Below, one piece after another: positions 1-8,668 of a stretch of DNA of 64,000 nt. The DNA lies in the NCBI GenBank assembly GCA_964386405.1, contig CAYLRW010000001.1, positions 1 to 64,000 of the forward strand, written 5' to 3'. The position numbers were made by a program, and so were the translations under genes. Origin of the DNA: RZYP01 sp964386405 (lineage in GTDB: Bacteria; Bacillota; Negativicutes; Acidaminococcales; Acidaminococcaceae). How positions within the stretch are numbered: the stretch's first letter is position 1; each line of letters opens with the position of its first letter. The notes beneath the pieces are model-generated. The model was not told where the DNA came from and made no database searches. It worked only from the letters and a program-made list of their open reading frames with translations.

Positions 1-350
1 ATAAATATTATAACCAAACCAGCTTTGGTTATAAGTAACGAATAATATCTCAATTGTACATCTATTTTTTTCAAACGTTTTAATATAAAAAGGACTAAGC
101 AATGTATCAAGAACAGTAATAGTGTGTAATAAAGGAAAAAAGACCAATACCCACCAAACATACTCAGTGCTTTCAATACATAGTCAGGTAAATATGCGGC
201 CGCAGGCCTTGTGATCCAGAAAATAAAAGTCGCAAAAAACCAAGAAAGATACCCAATTTTTGTTGATAAAAATGGAAAATTTCTACGATAAAATAAAATG
301 GCCAAACACGAAGCAAGAAAATATATTAATAAGAAAACAGGATAGAGCAT
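1..350 (-). CDS. Membrane-anchored metallophosphoesterase, N-terminal part (cut by window start)
   Basis: An open frame starts at ATG 350-348, directly after the TAA stop (353-351) of the SGNH hydrolase gene, and runs off the window after about 116 codons. The visible protein is strongly hydrophobic, with at least three likely membrane segments (residues about 3-20, 35-52 and 70-90), followed by a basic stretch ending RLKKIDVQLRYY. This resembles the N-terminal membrane domain that precedes the catalytic domain in many Firmicutes calcineurin-like phosphoesterases (YkuE-like). The catalytic part lies outside the window, so the enzymatic call is inference. The stop-start junction suggests translational coupling with the upstream gene. 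Confidence 0.5.
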   Translation of the reverse strand, partial: MLYPVFLLIYFLASCLAILFYRRNFPFLSTKIGYLSWFFATFIFWITRPAAAYLPDYVLKALSMFGGYWSFFLYYTLLLFLIHCLVLFILKRLKKIDVQLRYYSLLITKAGLVIIF

Positions 351-911
351 TTAAATTCTCCCTGACCTTTCAACCCATTTGTCCAAGAAAGTAACGGCAT
401 AGCAACCTATTTTACTGTAGGTCTCAGATGTAGGATGAATATCATCGAAAAAAGCATCCGCTGATATGTTGCTATTTATTATTATAGCCGGCAACAAGTC
501 CAAAATGTAAGTTTTATCGAATTTATGATTTAATATTTCTCTTCTTAGCAAAGATAATCTGTCATTATAGTTTGTATAGGCTGTCAGAAAAGGAAGAATC
601 AGACATAAATTTAATTGTTTGCCTGCACACCAATTTGCAATATTAGCTAAATCAGTTATTATGTTTTTAAGAGGCCTTTCCTGCATAATATCATTTGCAC
701 CACCCAAAACAAGAAGATGATGAATGTTATCAGGCAAATATACCGACTTAATTCGTTCAAAAATATCATCACATGTGAATCCACACTCGCCATAATTAAG
801 ACAGTTAACCATTTTGCTATTTCTATTTACAACATCAAGCCAAGAACTATTGTTATCATAAGGAAACCCATATATCAATGAATCGCCAAAACAGGCAATA
901 TTCTCTTTCAT
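351..911 (-). CDS. SGNH/GDSL-family hydrolase
   Basis: A 186-residue protein of the SGNH hydrolase (lipase/esterase) superfamily. Block I is FGDSL near residue 9 with the nucleophile Ser, the block II Gly lies in NYGECGF, block III is GGAND near residue 70 with the oxyanion Asn, and block V is DDIHPT near residue 155 with the catalytic Asp and His. There is no signal peptide, so it is probably cytoplasmic. The ATG at 911 is chosen because GGTGAT lies 4 bases upstream; an in-frame TTG at 923 has no such site. The substrate cannot be told from sequence. It sits between codY and the membrane phosphoesterase but is separated from codY by a strong terminator. Confidence 0.85.
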   Translation of the reverse strand: MKENIACFGDSLIYGFPYDNNSSWLDVVNRNSKMVNCLNYGECGFTCDDIFERIKSVYLPDNIHHLLVLGGANDIMQERPLKNIITDLANIANWCAGKQLNLCLILPFLTAYTNYNDRLSLLRREILNHKFDKTYILDLLPAIIINSNISADAFFDDIHPTSETYSKIGCYAVTFLDKWVERSGRI

Positions 912-934
912 GGTTATCACCAATTTTTCTTTGA

Positions 935-970
935 AAAACGACCAATCAGCCGAGGCAAATTGGTCGTTTT
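935..970 (-). terminator. Rho-independent terminator after codY
   Basis: A perfect 12-bp inverted repeat (935-946 with 959-970, core ACGACCAAT) has a 12-base loop and is followed on the minus strand by a T run. It lies just past the codY stop and before the SGNH hydrolase gene. It also lies in the upstream region of the SGNH gene, so that gene needs its own promoter or read-through. Confidence 0.85.
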
Positions 971-979
971 ATTATTAGA

Positions 980-1753
980 TCATTTCTTCTTTTTGAGTTC
1001 GTCCAGCAAAAATTCATTTAAAAGTTTAATATATGTACCTTTCATACCAAGAGATCTTGTTTCAATAAGTCCTGCGCTTTCAAATTTACGCAACGCATTA
1101 ACAATAACAGACCTTGTTATTCCAGCCTGATCTGCAATTTTGCTGGCTACAAGCAGCCCTTCATTACCTTCCAACGCACCTATTATGTTAATTATTGCTT
1201 CAAGCTCTGAGTAGGAAAGAGTAGAAAATGCAATTTGAACCATAGCTCTTCTATGAGCAGCTTCTTCAATCTTGACAGTACGATTATGTAATATCTCAAT
1301 GCCAATTACTGTAGCAGCATATTCTGAAAGTATAAGATCTTCTTCATTAAATGGCACATTAAATTTGGCAAGAATCAGAGTTGCCAAGCGCTCACCGCCA
1401 CCATAAATCGGCACAATGGTTGTATATTTGCCATCGAATATACATTTTGTATCATTTTTAAAAGCGCACATACGATCTTGTAATTCAACATTTGGCAGTG
1501 TAGTGTGGCAGTCTGCCAACCACTTAGTATAATTCTTGGGAAAGTAAGACTTATCCAAAACTTGTGACTTCATAATATCACATTCGAAATCATTTATTAA
1601 AGCATATCCCCGAACATGACCTTCATTGCTCACAATATATATATTGGATACGATTACATCACGGAGTACTTTAACTAGCTCCGCACAACCAATCTTTCCT
1701 GATCTCTGAAGTAATTTGTTAATTTCTCTTGTCTTTTCAAGTAATGTTTGCAT
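980..1753 (-). CDS. codY: GTP- and branched-chain-amino-acid-sensing global regulator CodY
   Basis: A 257-residue CodY, the Firmicutes regulator that binds DNA when GTP and isoleucine/leucine/valine are abundant and represses nutrient-scavenging genes. The N-terminus (QTLLEKTREINKLLQ) and the GAF-like ligand domain (to about 155) are typical. The C-terminal winged helix (about 205-250) contains the hallmark ITRSVIVNALRK recognition helix and SLGMKGTYIK wing. The ATG at 1753 follows AGAGG at 5 bases and gives the family's usual N-terminus; a GTG further upstream would overlap xerC. It lies 25 bases after xerC. In Bacillus, hslV and hslU sit between xerC and codY; here they are absent. Confidence 0.97.
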   Translation of the reverse strand: MQTLLEKTREINKLLQRSGKIGCAELVKVLRDVIVSNIYIVSNEGHVRGYALINDFECDIMKSQVLDKSYFPKNYTKWLADCHTTLPNVELQDRMCAFKNDTKCIFDGKYTTIVPIYGGGERLATLILAKFNVPFNEEDLILSEYAATVIGIEILHNRTVKIEEAAHRRAMVQIAFSTLSYSELEAIINIIGALEGNEGLLVASKIADQAGITRSVIVNALRKFESAGLIETRSLGMKGTYIKLLNEFLLDELKKKK

Positions 1754-1778
1754 GACATCCTCTTCTCTCAGTAAAATT

Positions 1779-2690
1779 TTAGGCACGTGGGTGATTATTT
1801 TGATATACAGTTGAAATACGCTCGGTCGTCACATGTGTATATATTTGCGTCGTAGATAAGTTAGCATGTCCAAGTAATTCCTGAACAGCTCTCAAATCAG
1901 CACCGTGTTCAAGCAAGTGCGTAGCAAAGGTGTGTCTGATTACATGAGGAGACACATGCTTTTGTAACGCAAGTTCCGCAATATATTTACCCAAAATTCT
2001 TCTGACGCTCCTTGCAGATAACTGTGTCCCACGATGGTTAATAAACAATCGGTGATGTTCTTTAATATCATATCTACGCATAATTACAGGCCGTGATTTG
2101 ATAAGATAAACATCTACGGCTTTTACAGCAGCACTACCTATTGGAACTATGCGCTCTTTATTACCTTTCCCTAAAAGCAAAACATACTGGTTACCCAAAT
2201 CAATATGTTCCAATGTAAGTCCCACAAGTTCTGAGACACGACAACCTGTCGCATAAAGCAGTTCTAATAACGCCTGATCACGCAAACCTAATTCATCCCT
2301 GGCTGGCAGTTCAAGCAGTTCATTAATCTCGACCTCTTCTAAGAAAACAGGAAGCCTTTTATCTAATTTAGGGGTTTTAATTTTCATAAATGGATTGGAT
2401 TTTACATAATTTTCACGCATTAAAAATTTGTAAAATGAACGTAAAGAAGAAATACGCCGAGCAATTGTTCTGCGAGCGTATTTCTCATCATTCATCAGAG
2501 CAAGATAAGCCCGTATATCCAACACCGTAACATTTTCCCACGAAACGTTTCCTACTCTTTTCTGCAAAAAAGTAATGAATAATTTTATATCGGTTGCATA
2601 ATTTTGTATGGTCAATAACGAACTGTTCTTTTCTAATTCCAAATATCTAAGAAAAGCGGTCAATCGAATACTTGTAATCGGGTCTACCAT
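1779..2690 (-). CDS. xerC: Site-specific tyrosine recombinase XerC
   Basis: A 303-residue tyrosine recombinase that, with XerD, resolves chromosome dimers at dif. The N-terminal SAM-like core-binding domain covers about 5-90 and the catalytic domain about 110-295. The full catalytic set is visible: Arg151, Lys175, His249, Arg252, His275 and nucleophile Tyr284. Its place downstream of trmFO and upstream of codY is the conserved Firmicutes position of xerC/codV, which separates it from the XerD-like gene at 30868-31749. There is no neighbouring excisionase or phage gene, so it is not an integrase of a mobile element. Confidence 0.93.
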   Translation of the reverse strand: MVDPITSIRLTAFLRYLELEKNSSLLTIQNYATDIKLFITFLQKRVGNVSWENVTVLDIRAYLALMNDEKYARRTIARRISSLRSFYKFLMRENYVKSNPFMKIKTPKLDKRLPVFLEEVEINELLELPARDELGLRDQALLELLYATGCRVSELVGLTLEHIDLGNQYVLLLGKGNKERIVPIGSAAVKAVDVYLIKSRPVIMRRYDIKEHHRLFINHRGTQLSARSVRRILGKYIAELALQKHVSPHVIRHTFATHLLEHGADLRAVQELLGHANLSTTQIYTHVTTERISTVYQNNHPRA

Positions 2691-2760
2691 TTTTATTATC
2701 CCACACTTTTTAGATACGTAACTAGGTAAATGTTAACACAGGCTAACAATTTCTGCAAGA

Positions 2761-4089
2761 CTACTTTGCCATCTCCAATAAAGTATTTTCTAATGCTTTT
2801 AGAGCCCTTTCGGCAATCAAGGCATTTTTTTCTTTCTTTTTTCTGATACGCATATTTAATGATGGCATTAAACCAAAATTGATATTCATTGGTTGAAAGT
2901 TTTTTGTATTGGCGTTACTTATATAATGAGCTAATGCGCCTAGTGCTGTTTCAAGTGGAAAATCAACAGGTTTTTTTTCTAGAACTGCCATTGCCACGTT
3001 CACTCCCGCTACTAAACCAGAAGCAGCAGATTCAACATAGCCTTCTACTCCCGTCATCTGTCCTGCAAAATAGTATCTAGGTAACTGTTTAAGACAAAAA
3101 TGTTCATCAAGTAAGTATGGTGAATTAATATATGTATTCTTATGCATAACACCATAACGTACAAATTCCGCATTTTCAAGTCCGGGAATCATACCGAATA
3201 CACGTTTTTGCTCTGGCCAGGTTAAGTGTGTCTGAAAACCAACGATATTATATAAAGACGCGGCGGCATCATCCTGACGCAGCTGTACAACCGCATAAGC
3301 TTCTTTCCCTGTTGTAGGGTCAATCAGTCCAACAGGTTTCAGCGGTCCAAATCTCATAGTGTCTTCGCCTCTGGAAGCCATTTCCTCAATAGGCATACAT
3401 GCCTCAAAAAAGACTTCCTTCTCAAAGTCTTTAATTGATGTTGTCTGAGCGCTACGAAGTTGCTGCCAAAACTCAAGATATTCATCCTTGCTAAAAGGGC
3501 AATTTAGATAATCAGCATCACCTTTATCATACCGTGATGCCCTGAATACTTTTGTATAATCTAAAGATTCTGCAGTAACAATTGGTGCCGCAGCATCAAA
3601 GAAATAAAGATATTCAGCTGCAATAAGTTGTTTTATATTATCTGATAGAAGATCAGAAGTCAATGGACCGCTGGCAACGATAACAAAACCCTCTAAGGAG
3701 AGCAGGTCAGTCACCTCTTCATGAACAACAGTAATCAACGGATGGGAATTGATGACTTCTGTTACCGAACAGGAAAAGCCTTCCCTATCAACTGCCAAAG
3801 CACCGCCTGCTGGTACTTGATGAGCATCAGCGCATTTGAGGATAATAGAATCTAACCTTCTCATTTCCTCTTTTAATAAACCAACTGCATTTTCAATGTT
3901 ATTTGCTCTTAAAGAATTACTACATACTAGCTCAGCAAAGTTGTCTGTCTTGTGAGCTGCACTCCTTTTTATTGGTCGCATTTCATGCAGAATAACTGGT
4001 ACATTCCGTTTTACCAATTGCCAAGCCGCTTCACAACCTGCAAGTCCTGCACCTATTACATGAACTGGGTTTACTAAACATGAATTCAT
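2761..4089 (-). CDS. trmFO: Folate-dependent tRNA (uracil-54-C5) methyltransferase TrmFO
   Basis: A 442-residue flavoprotein that makes ribothymidine-54 in tRNA from methylenetetrahydrofolate and FAD/NAD(P)H. The FAD Rossmann motif [15 protein letters not shown] is at about 11-25, followed by LHEMRP. Further family segments are [11 protein letters not shown] and [19 protein letters not shown] near 345-365. The start at 4089 lies 4 bases past the topA stop and has AAGGAGAA 9 bases upstream; a longer frame reaching into topA lacks support. The order topA-trmFO-xerC-codY is conserved in Firmicutes and argues for co-transcription from the dprA promoters. Confidence 0.97.
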   Translation of the reverse strand: MNSCLVNPVHVIGAGLAGCEAAWQLVKRNVPVILHEMRPIKRSAAHKTDNFAELVCSNSLRANNIENAVGLLKEEMRRLDSIILKCADAHQVPAGGALAVDREGFSCSVTEVINSHPLITVVHEEVTDLLSLEGFVIVASGPLTSDLLSDNIKQLIAAEYLYFFDAAAPIVTAESLDYTKVFRASRYDKGDADYLNCPFSKDEYLEFWQQLRSAQTTSIKDFEKEVFFEACMPIEEMASRGEDTMRFGPLKPVGLIDPTTGKEAYAVVQLRQDDAAASLYNIVGFQTHLTWPEQKRVFGMIPGLENAEFVRYGVMHKNTYINSPYLLDEHFCLKQLPRYYFAGQMTGVEGYVESAASGLVAGVNVAMAVLEKKPVDFPLETALGALAHYISNANTKNFQPMNINFGLMPSLNMRIRKKKEKNALIAERALKALENTLLEMAK

Positions 4090-4093
4090 TAAC

Positions 4094-6175
4094 TCATTTC
4101 TCCTTCGAATTCTCGCAAGCTTCATTGCTGCAATATGCTTTCTTAGTACCATTTTTACCACTTTTTTCTAGTAGTAATCCGTTACACTTTGCGCACTTAT
4201 CATGAAGTGGTTTGTCCCATGTAGTAAAATCACATTCAGGGTATCTCTCGCAGCCATAAAAAATTCTTCCTCTTTTTGTCTTACGCTCAATAATTTCGCC
4301 TTGTTCACATTTAGGGCATTTGATACCTATTTTTTTGAGCACAGGTTTTGTATTGCGACAATCAGGAAAGCCTGGGCAAGCCAGAAAAGTTCCAAACCTT
4401 CCTTGCTTATAAACCATCATTCTACCGCATTTATCACATTTTACATCACTTACTTCAACTGGCATTTCAATAATTGGCATCTCTTTTTCTGCAACAGCAA
4501 GCGCCGAAGCAAACGGAGTATAAAATTTCTCTAAAACTTCATTTTTTTCTAATTTATTTTCCGCAACTTCATCTAATTCTGACTCGAGTTCAGCTGAAAA
4601 CGGTATATCAATTAGGCTTTTAAAATAATTTGTCAACAACTCCAAAGTTAGCACACCCAACTCCGTAGGAACTAACTTCTTGCCATCTTTTTTAATGTAA
4701 TTTCGCTCCAATATTGTCTGGATTGTTGGCGAATAAGTGCTCGGCCTGCCAATCCCCTTATCTTCCAATTCCTTTACTAAGGTGGCTTCTGTAAAATATG
4801 CCGGTGGCTCAGTAAAGTGCTGCTTAGCAGGTTGAAGCTCGGCAACTTTTAATGCTGTTGCCGGAGCAAGGAATGGCACAGGTTTTTCTTTTTCTTCGGC
4901 TAGTTCCTTTTTGTCGCTTAACTTTAAGAAGCCATCAAATTTCAAAATAGAACCACTGGCGTTTAAAAGGTATTCTCCTGCTTCTATGAGTAAAGTTGTA
5001 ACATCGTAAATTGCTTCCGCCATTTGACTAGCTAAAGCACGTTTCCAAATAATAGCGTAGAGCTTAAGCTGGTCCTTGGATAAATGTGCCTCCAAAAACT
5101 CTGGTGTTCTTGCAATACTGGTTGGCCTGATGGCTTCATGAGCATCCTGTGCATTTTTTTTACTGCTGAATGTATTTGGCTTAGATGGAAGATAACTATG
5201 ACCATATTCAGCGCTAATAAAGCTTCTGATATCAGCTACAGCTGTTTCAGCTATGCGTACAGAATCAGTTCTCATATAGGTGATTAAACCTACAGAGCCC
5301 TCTTTACCGATGTTAACACCCTCATACAACTGTTGGGCCAACATCATGGTTTTCTTAGTTGTGAAATTAAGTCTTTTAAATGCTTCTTGCTGCAGACTGC
5401 TTGTAGTAAACGGAGCCATAGGCTTACGTCTACGCTCTTTTTTGGTAGAATCCTTGACAAAATAAGCTGCTGCTTTTAAGTCATGTTCAACTTTGGCAGC
5501 TTCTTCCTTATTATTTATTTCCAGTTTTTTTTCACGATATTTAACAACTTCTCCAATAAATTGGGGAGCCTTCAAATTTTCTCTCAGCAAAACTGAGAGT
5601 GTCCAATATTCTTTAGGAACAAATTGATCAATTTCTCGCTGCCGATCACAAATTATCTTAACTGCTACCGACTGAACTCTGCCTGCACTTAGACCCTTAC
5701 GGACTTTACGCCAAAGCAATGGACTCAATTGATATCCAACAATTCGATCAAGAATACGCCTGGTTTGTTGTGCATCGACTTTATCCAAATCTATACTTTG
5801 AGGATTTTTAAGAGCATTTTTTACTGCTGCGTTAGTTATTTCGTGAAATTCAATTCTGCACTTATCGTTAGGATCAACACCAAGGATATGTGCCAGATGC
5901 CAGGCAATTGCCTCGCCTTCGCGGTCAGGGTCAGTTGCCAGATATACTTTATCTGCTTTTTTTGCGAGATTTTTAAGCTCTTTAATCAAATCGCCTTTGC
6001 CGCGGATATTAATGTATTTCGGTTCAAATCCTTTTTCAATATCAACACCAAACTGACTTTTCGGCAAATCACGCAAATGTCCCATCGAAGCCCTAACAGT
6101 GTAATTTTTACCAAGAAATTTCTCTATTGTTTTAGATTTAGTTGGTGATTCAACTATTATCAAATTACTTGCCAT
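4094..6175 (-). CDS. topA: DNA topoisomerase I
   Basis: A 693-residue type IA topoisomerase that relaxes negative supercoils. The toprim domain begins at residue 1 with [12 protein letters not shown] (catalytic Glu) and has the acidic motif [14 protein letters not shown] near 83-96. The active-site Tyr is in LITYMRTDS near 300. The C-terminus carries three four-cysteine zinc ribbons (CDKCG...CPGFPDC, CPKCE...CERYPEC, CAKCN...CSNEAC). Length and zinc-finger count are normal for Firmicutes TopA. AGGAGG precedes the ATG. It lies 12 bases after dprA, forming a dprA-topA-trmFO-xerC-codY unit. Confidence 0.98.
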   Translation of the reverse strand: MASNLIIVESPTKSKTIEKFLGKNYTVRASMGHLRDLPKSQFGVDIEKGFEPKYINIRGKGDLIKELKNLAKKADKVYLATDPDREGEAIAWHLAHILGVDPNDKCRIEFHEITNAAVKNALKNPQSIDLDKVDAQQTRRILDRIVGYQLSPLLWRKVRKGLSAGRVQSVAVKIICDRQREIDQFVPKEYWTLSVLLRENLKAPQFIGEVVKYREKKLEINNKEEAAKVEHDLKAAAYFVKDSTKKERRRKPMAPFTTSSLQQEAFKRLNFTTKKTMMLAQQLYEGVNIGKEGSVGLITYMRTDSVRIAETAVADIRSFISAEYGHSYLPSKPNTFSSKKNAQDAHEAIRPTSIARTPEFLEAHLSKDQLKLYAIIWKRALASQMAEAIYDVTTLLIEAGEYLLNASGSILKFDGFLKLSDKKELAEEKEKPVPFLAPATALKVAELQPAKQHFTEPPAYFTEATLVKELEDKGIGRPSTYSPTIQTILERNYIKKDGKKLVPTELGVLTLELLTNYFKSLIDIPFSAELESELDEVAENKLEKNEVLEKFYTPFASALAVAEKEMPIIEMPVEVSDVKCDKCGRMMVYKQGRFGTFLACPGFPDCRNTKPVLKKIGIKCPKCEQGEIIERKTKRGRIFYGCERYPECDFTTWDKPLHDKCAKCNGLLLEKSGKNGTKKAYCSNEACENSKEK

Positions 6176-6187
6176 TAAATATCCTCC

Positions 6188-7294
6188 TTACAGTCTTATG
6201 TACCTCTTGCCAATTTGTTCAGCCACATATCCGCTTACCTGTAAATTCAATAAAACGGAACTAATGGCATTGAGAGATAGTCCAGTTTCTGCAACAATTT
6301 CTTCCAAAGTCTTCGCCTCGTTAAAATTAAGAACGTCTAATACTTTATTTGTGACCTGTTCACAATCTTCAGACATGCCTGAAAACAAATCTGGCATTTT
6401 AACTTTTAATGGTTTTTGCAATAACAAATGAAAATCTTCCAGAATATCCTCAGGCCTTTGAACAATTTTTGCACCTTGCTTAATTAAAGAGTGAGTACCC
6501 ACACTGGTAGGTGAGAAAATGCTGCCAGGCACACAATATACTTCACGGCCCTCATCTAGTGCAAACTCAGCTGTAATCATTGCGCCACTTTTGCGTGCAG
6601 CCTCAACGACTAAAATACCTTGTGACAAACCGCTTATAATGCGATTCCTGGTTGGAAAATTCTTCGCCATCGGACCAGTACCTGGAGGAAATTCAGTTAT
6701 TATTGCACCATTACGAACAATTTGTTTAAATAACTCGGTGTTCTCATATGGATATACGACATCAATACCACAACCCAATACTGCTATTGTTTTACCATTT
6801 GTTTTTAAAGCTCCATTATGTGCTGCTGAATCTATACCACGAGCACCACCACTTATTATAGTTAAACCTGCCATTCCCAAATCTTTTGCAAATGTACTCG
6901 CCACTTTCAGCCCATAAGTAGTAGCTTTTCTAGAGCCGACAACACCAACTGCTTTAACAGTCTGTGGCATAGTGCCTTTAACATAAAGAACTGTAGGCGG
7001 GTTTTGGATGTTTTTAAGCTGCAGAGGATAATCACTGTCCTCAGTTGTGAGAATTGTTACCTTGTTCTTCTCACAAAAGGCTTGTAACTTTTCAGGATAT
7101 TTTTTCTCCCTTGCAGCAAGAATTTTGGTAATTTTTTCAGGAGTCATTAAACCAGTAGCTTGCAGTGCATTTGCATTTGCTTCATAAGCTTTATTTACAC
7201 TGCCAAAATGTTCAACAAGTAAACATACCTTCTTAAAACTAAGATTATAGACGGCGTTTAACGCCGCTAAATAATATCTTTCCGTACAAATCAC
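6188..7294 (-). CDS. dprA: DNA-processing protein DprA (natural-transformation recombination mediator)
   Basis: A 368-residue DprA/Smf protein, which binds incoming single-stranded DNA and loads RecA during transformation. An N-terminal helix-hairpin-helix-like region (about 1-75) precedes the extended Rossmann fold with GSRKATTYGLKVA and ISGGARGIDSAAH (about 120-165), NFPTRNRIISGLS and EGREVYCVPGS. A C-terminal winged helix (about 310-368) ends the protein. The start is uncertain: the first in-frame candidate is GTG at 7294, whose own Shine-Dalgarno is weak (TTAGAG). Two consensus promoters lie upstream at 7340-7400. Confidence 0.93.
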   Translation of the reverse strand: MICTERYYLAALNAVYNLSFKKVCLLVEHFGSVNKAYEANANALQATGLMTPEKITKILAAREKKYPEKLQAFCEKNKVTILTTEDSDYPLQLKNIQNPPTVLYVKGTMPQTVKAVGVVGSRKATTYGLKVASTFAKDLGMAGLTIISGGARGIDSAAHNGALKTNGKTIAVLGCGIDVVYPYENTELFKQIVRNGAIITEFPPGTGPMAKNFPTRNRIISGLSQGILVVEAARKSGAMITAEFALDEGREVYCVPGSIFSPTSVGTHSLIKQGAKIVQRPEDILEDFHLLLQKPLKVKMPDLFSGMSEDCEQVTNKVLDVLNFNEAKTLEEIVAETGLSLNAISSVLLNLQVSGYVAEQIGKRYIRL

Positions 7295-7339
7295 CTCTAA
7301 GATTCATTAGGATGATTGGGACAAGAACAACTAGTGGGA

Positions 7340-7400
7340 ATTATAGTTATCTCAATATCTATATGCAAGTCATTATAATTCGTAAAATTTAGATGGTCAA
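7340..7400 (-). promoter_or_regulatory. Tandem sigma-A-type promoters of the dprA-topA-trmFO-xerC-codY unit
   Basis: Two back-to-back consensus promoters read on the minus strand. P1 has TTGACC (7395-7400), a 17-base spacer and TATAAT (7372-7377). P2 has TTGCAT (7363-7368), 17 bases and TATAAT (7340-7345). Both are about 40-80 bases upstream of the dprA start and downstream of the end of the glycosyltransferase gene. Confidence 0.8.
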
Positions 7401-7411
7401 GTAACACAAAA

Positions 7412-8506
7412 CTAGCTAAGCATATTTATAACAGCTTTCGCTATATCAGGAGCTGCTTCTGGTCTGCCTAATGCTTGCCTTTGTTTTGCCTGCGCTGTGG
7501 AATAATTCTCAAGAAAAAGTAAAACATCACTAGGTGTTTTGGCAATTATAGCTGCACCTGCATTTTTAAGATATTCAGCATTAGCTTCTTCCTGCCCAGG
7601 CAATGGTTTATAAATTATATAATTCAGACTTGTTGTAAGTGTTTCTGCAGCAGTCAACCCACCAGCCTTGCTGATAATTATATCTGCGGCATGCATTAGT
7701 TCAGGTATAGCTTCCGTAAAACCATATACTTCGACATCAGGATATAGATGTTTCAATTCATCAGCCAATTCTTTATTTCTGCCGGTAATAGCAACAAAGC
7801 GCATTTTAACTATTATCTTGGCAATAACTTCACCAAGAATTTCCTTCATTGGCAGTAAGCCTTCACCACCACCCATCAAAAGGCAAACAGCTGTATCATC
7901 TTGCCAGCTAAATTTTTTGCGCAGTTCATGTCTGTTGTATTCTTGCCTAAAAGCACTACGTACGGGTATGCCATAATAGTAAAGCTCTTGTCCTTGTTTT
8001 TTCTGTATCTCCGGTTTCAGATTATTAGCTGCCAAAAAATAAGCATTTGTACCTTCACATATCCACCATTTGTGTATTGTGAAATCAGTAACAACAGAAA
8101 TGAGTATTATTTTTGTGCCTTTATTTTTCTTTTTATATGCGGAAATAATCCCTGCCGGTGTGGCATGAGTAGCAATCACAACATCTGGCTTGACTTTGCG
8201 CAGATAACTATCTGCCAAAAAAGCCAATATTCTATTTATTATGTTACGCAGCCAAAGAGAACCTGATGGATTATTTCCCCACTTATAAGCAATTTCATAT
8301 AAACCCGGTATATATTTTAGTATGAATAAATAACTATTTAAAACCATTTTCCCTAAAATTTTAGGGAAAAAATCAAATGCGCTCCCCAAAATAACGTCAC
8401 AATTATATGTTTTTTTAAATTCATCTTTTAACGCCTCTGCAGCCAAAGCATGACCAGAACCTATGGGCGCAGACATAATTAAAATCTTATATTTTTTGTT
8501 TGTCAT
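7412..8506 (-). CDS. MGDG synthase/MurG-like family glycosyltransferase (UgtP type)
   Basis: A 364-residue GT28-like glycosyltransferase with an N-terminal MGDG-synthase domain (KILIMSAPIGSGHALAAEAL at about 7-26) and a C-terminal sugar-nucleotide domain (LLMGGGEG near 208, AADIIISKAGGLTAAETL near 277-294). The family transfers glucose or galactose to diacylglycerol (UgtP/YpfP) or related lipids at the inner face of the membrane. The acceptor here is not provable from sequence. The ATG at 8506 has AGAGGG 7 bases upstream; the in-frame TTG 6 bases earlier is too close to it. It is divergent from pncB and shares its upstream region with it. Confidence 0.85.
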   Translation of the reverse strand: MTNKKYKILIMSAPIGSGHALAAEALKDEFKKTYNCDVILGSAFDFFPKILGKMVLNSYLFILKYIPGLYEIAYKWGNNPSGSLWLRNIINRILAFLADSYLRKVKPDVVIATHATPAGIISAYKKKNKGTKIILISVVTDFTIHKWWICEGTNAYFLAANNLKPEIQKKQGQELYYYGIPVRSAFRQEYNRHELRKKFSWQDDTAVCLLMGGGEGLLPMKEILGEVIAKIIVKMRFVAITGRNKELADELKHLYPDVEVYGFTEAIPELMHAADIIISKAGGLTAAETLTTSLNYIIYKPLPGQEEANAEYLKNAGAAIIAKTPSDVLLFLENYSTAQAKQRQALGRPEAAPDIAKAVINMLS

Positions 8507-8547
8507 ATCCAAGCCCTCTTAAATTAGTATAGAAATTTAAATCAACT

Positions 8548-8575
8548 TGCAAGTAAATTAGTGCACTTACTTGCA
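8548..8575. promoter_or_regulatory. Inverted-repeat operator between the glycosyltransferase gene and pncB
   Basis: A perfect 9-bp inverted repeat, TGCAAGTAA (8548-8556) and TTACTTGCA (8567-8575), with a 10-base spacer. The right arm overlaps the predicted pncB -35 box (8571-8576). The whole repeat sits just downstream of the predicted start site of the divergent gene. A near-identical repeat is at 10421-10449 over the satP promoter start. This layout fits a dimeric repressor site; the regulator is unknown. Confidence 0.6.
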
Positions 8576-8600
8576 TATTAGAACGCTATTATTGTATCAT
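8571..8600 (+). promoter_or_regulatory. Predicted pncB promoter
   Basis: TTGCAT (8571-8576), an 18-base spacer and TATCAT (8595-8600), about 65 bases upstream of pncB. The -35 box lies inside the right arm of the inverted repeat. Confidence 0.5.
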
Positions 8601-8618
8601 AATTGATAAGCATTACAA
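8591..8618 (-). promoter_or_regulatory. Predicted promoter of the glycosyltransferase gene, overlapping the pncB promoter
   Basis: On the minus strand TTGTAA (8613-8618) is followed by a 16-base spacer and an extended -10, TGATACAAT (core 8591-8596). Its -10 shares bases with the pncB -10 on the other strand, so polymerase could not occupy both promoters at once. Confidence 0.5.
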
Positions 8619-8668
8619 TATGTCTTTAAATTACTTAATACCAATTTCCATAATTCTAGGAGGTTAAA

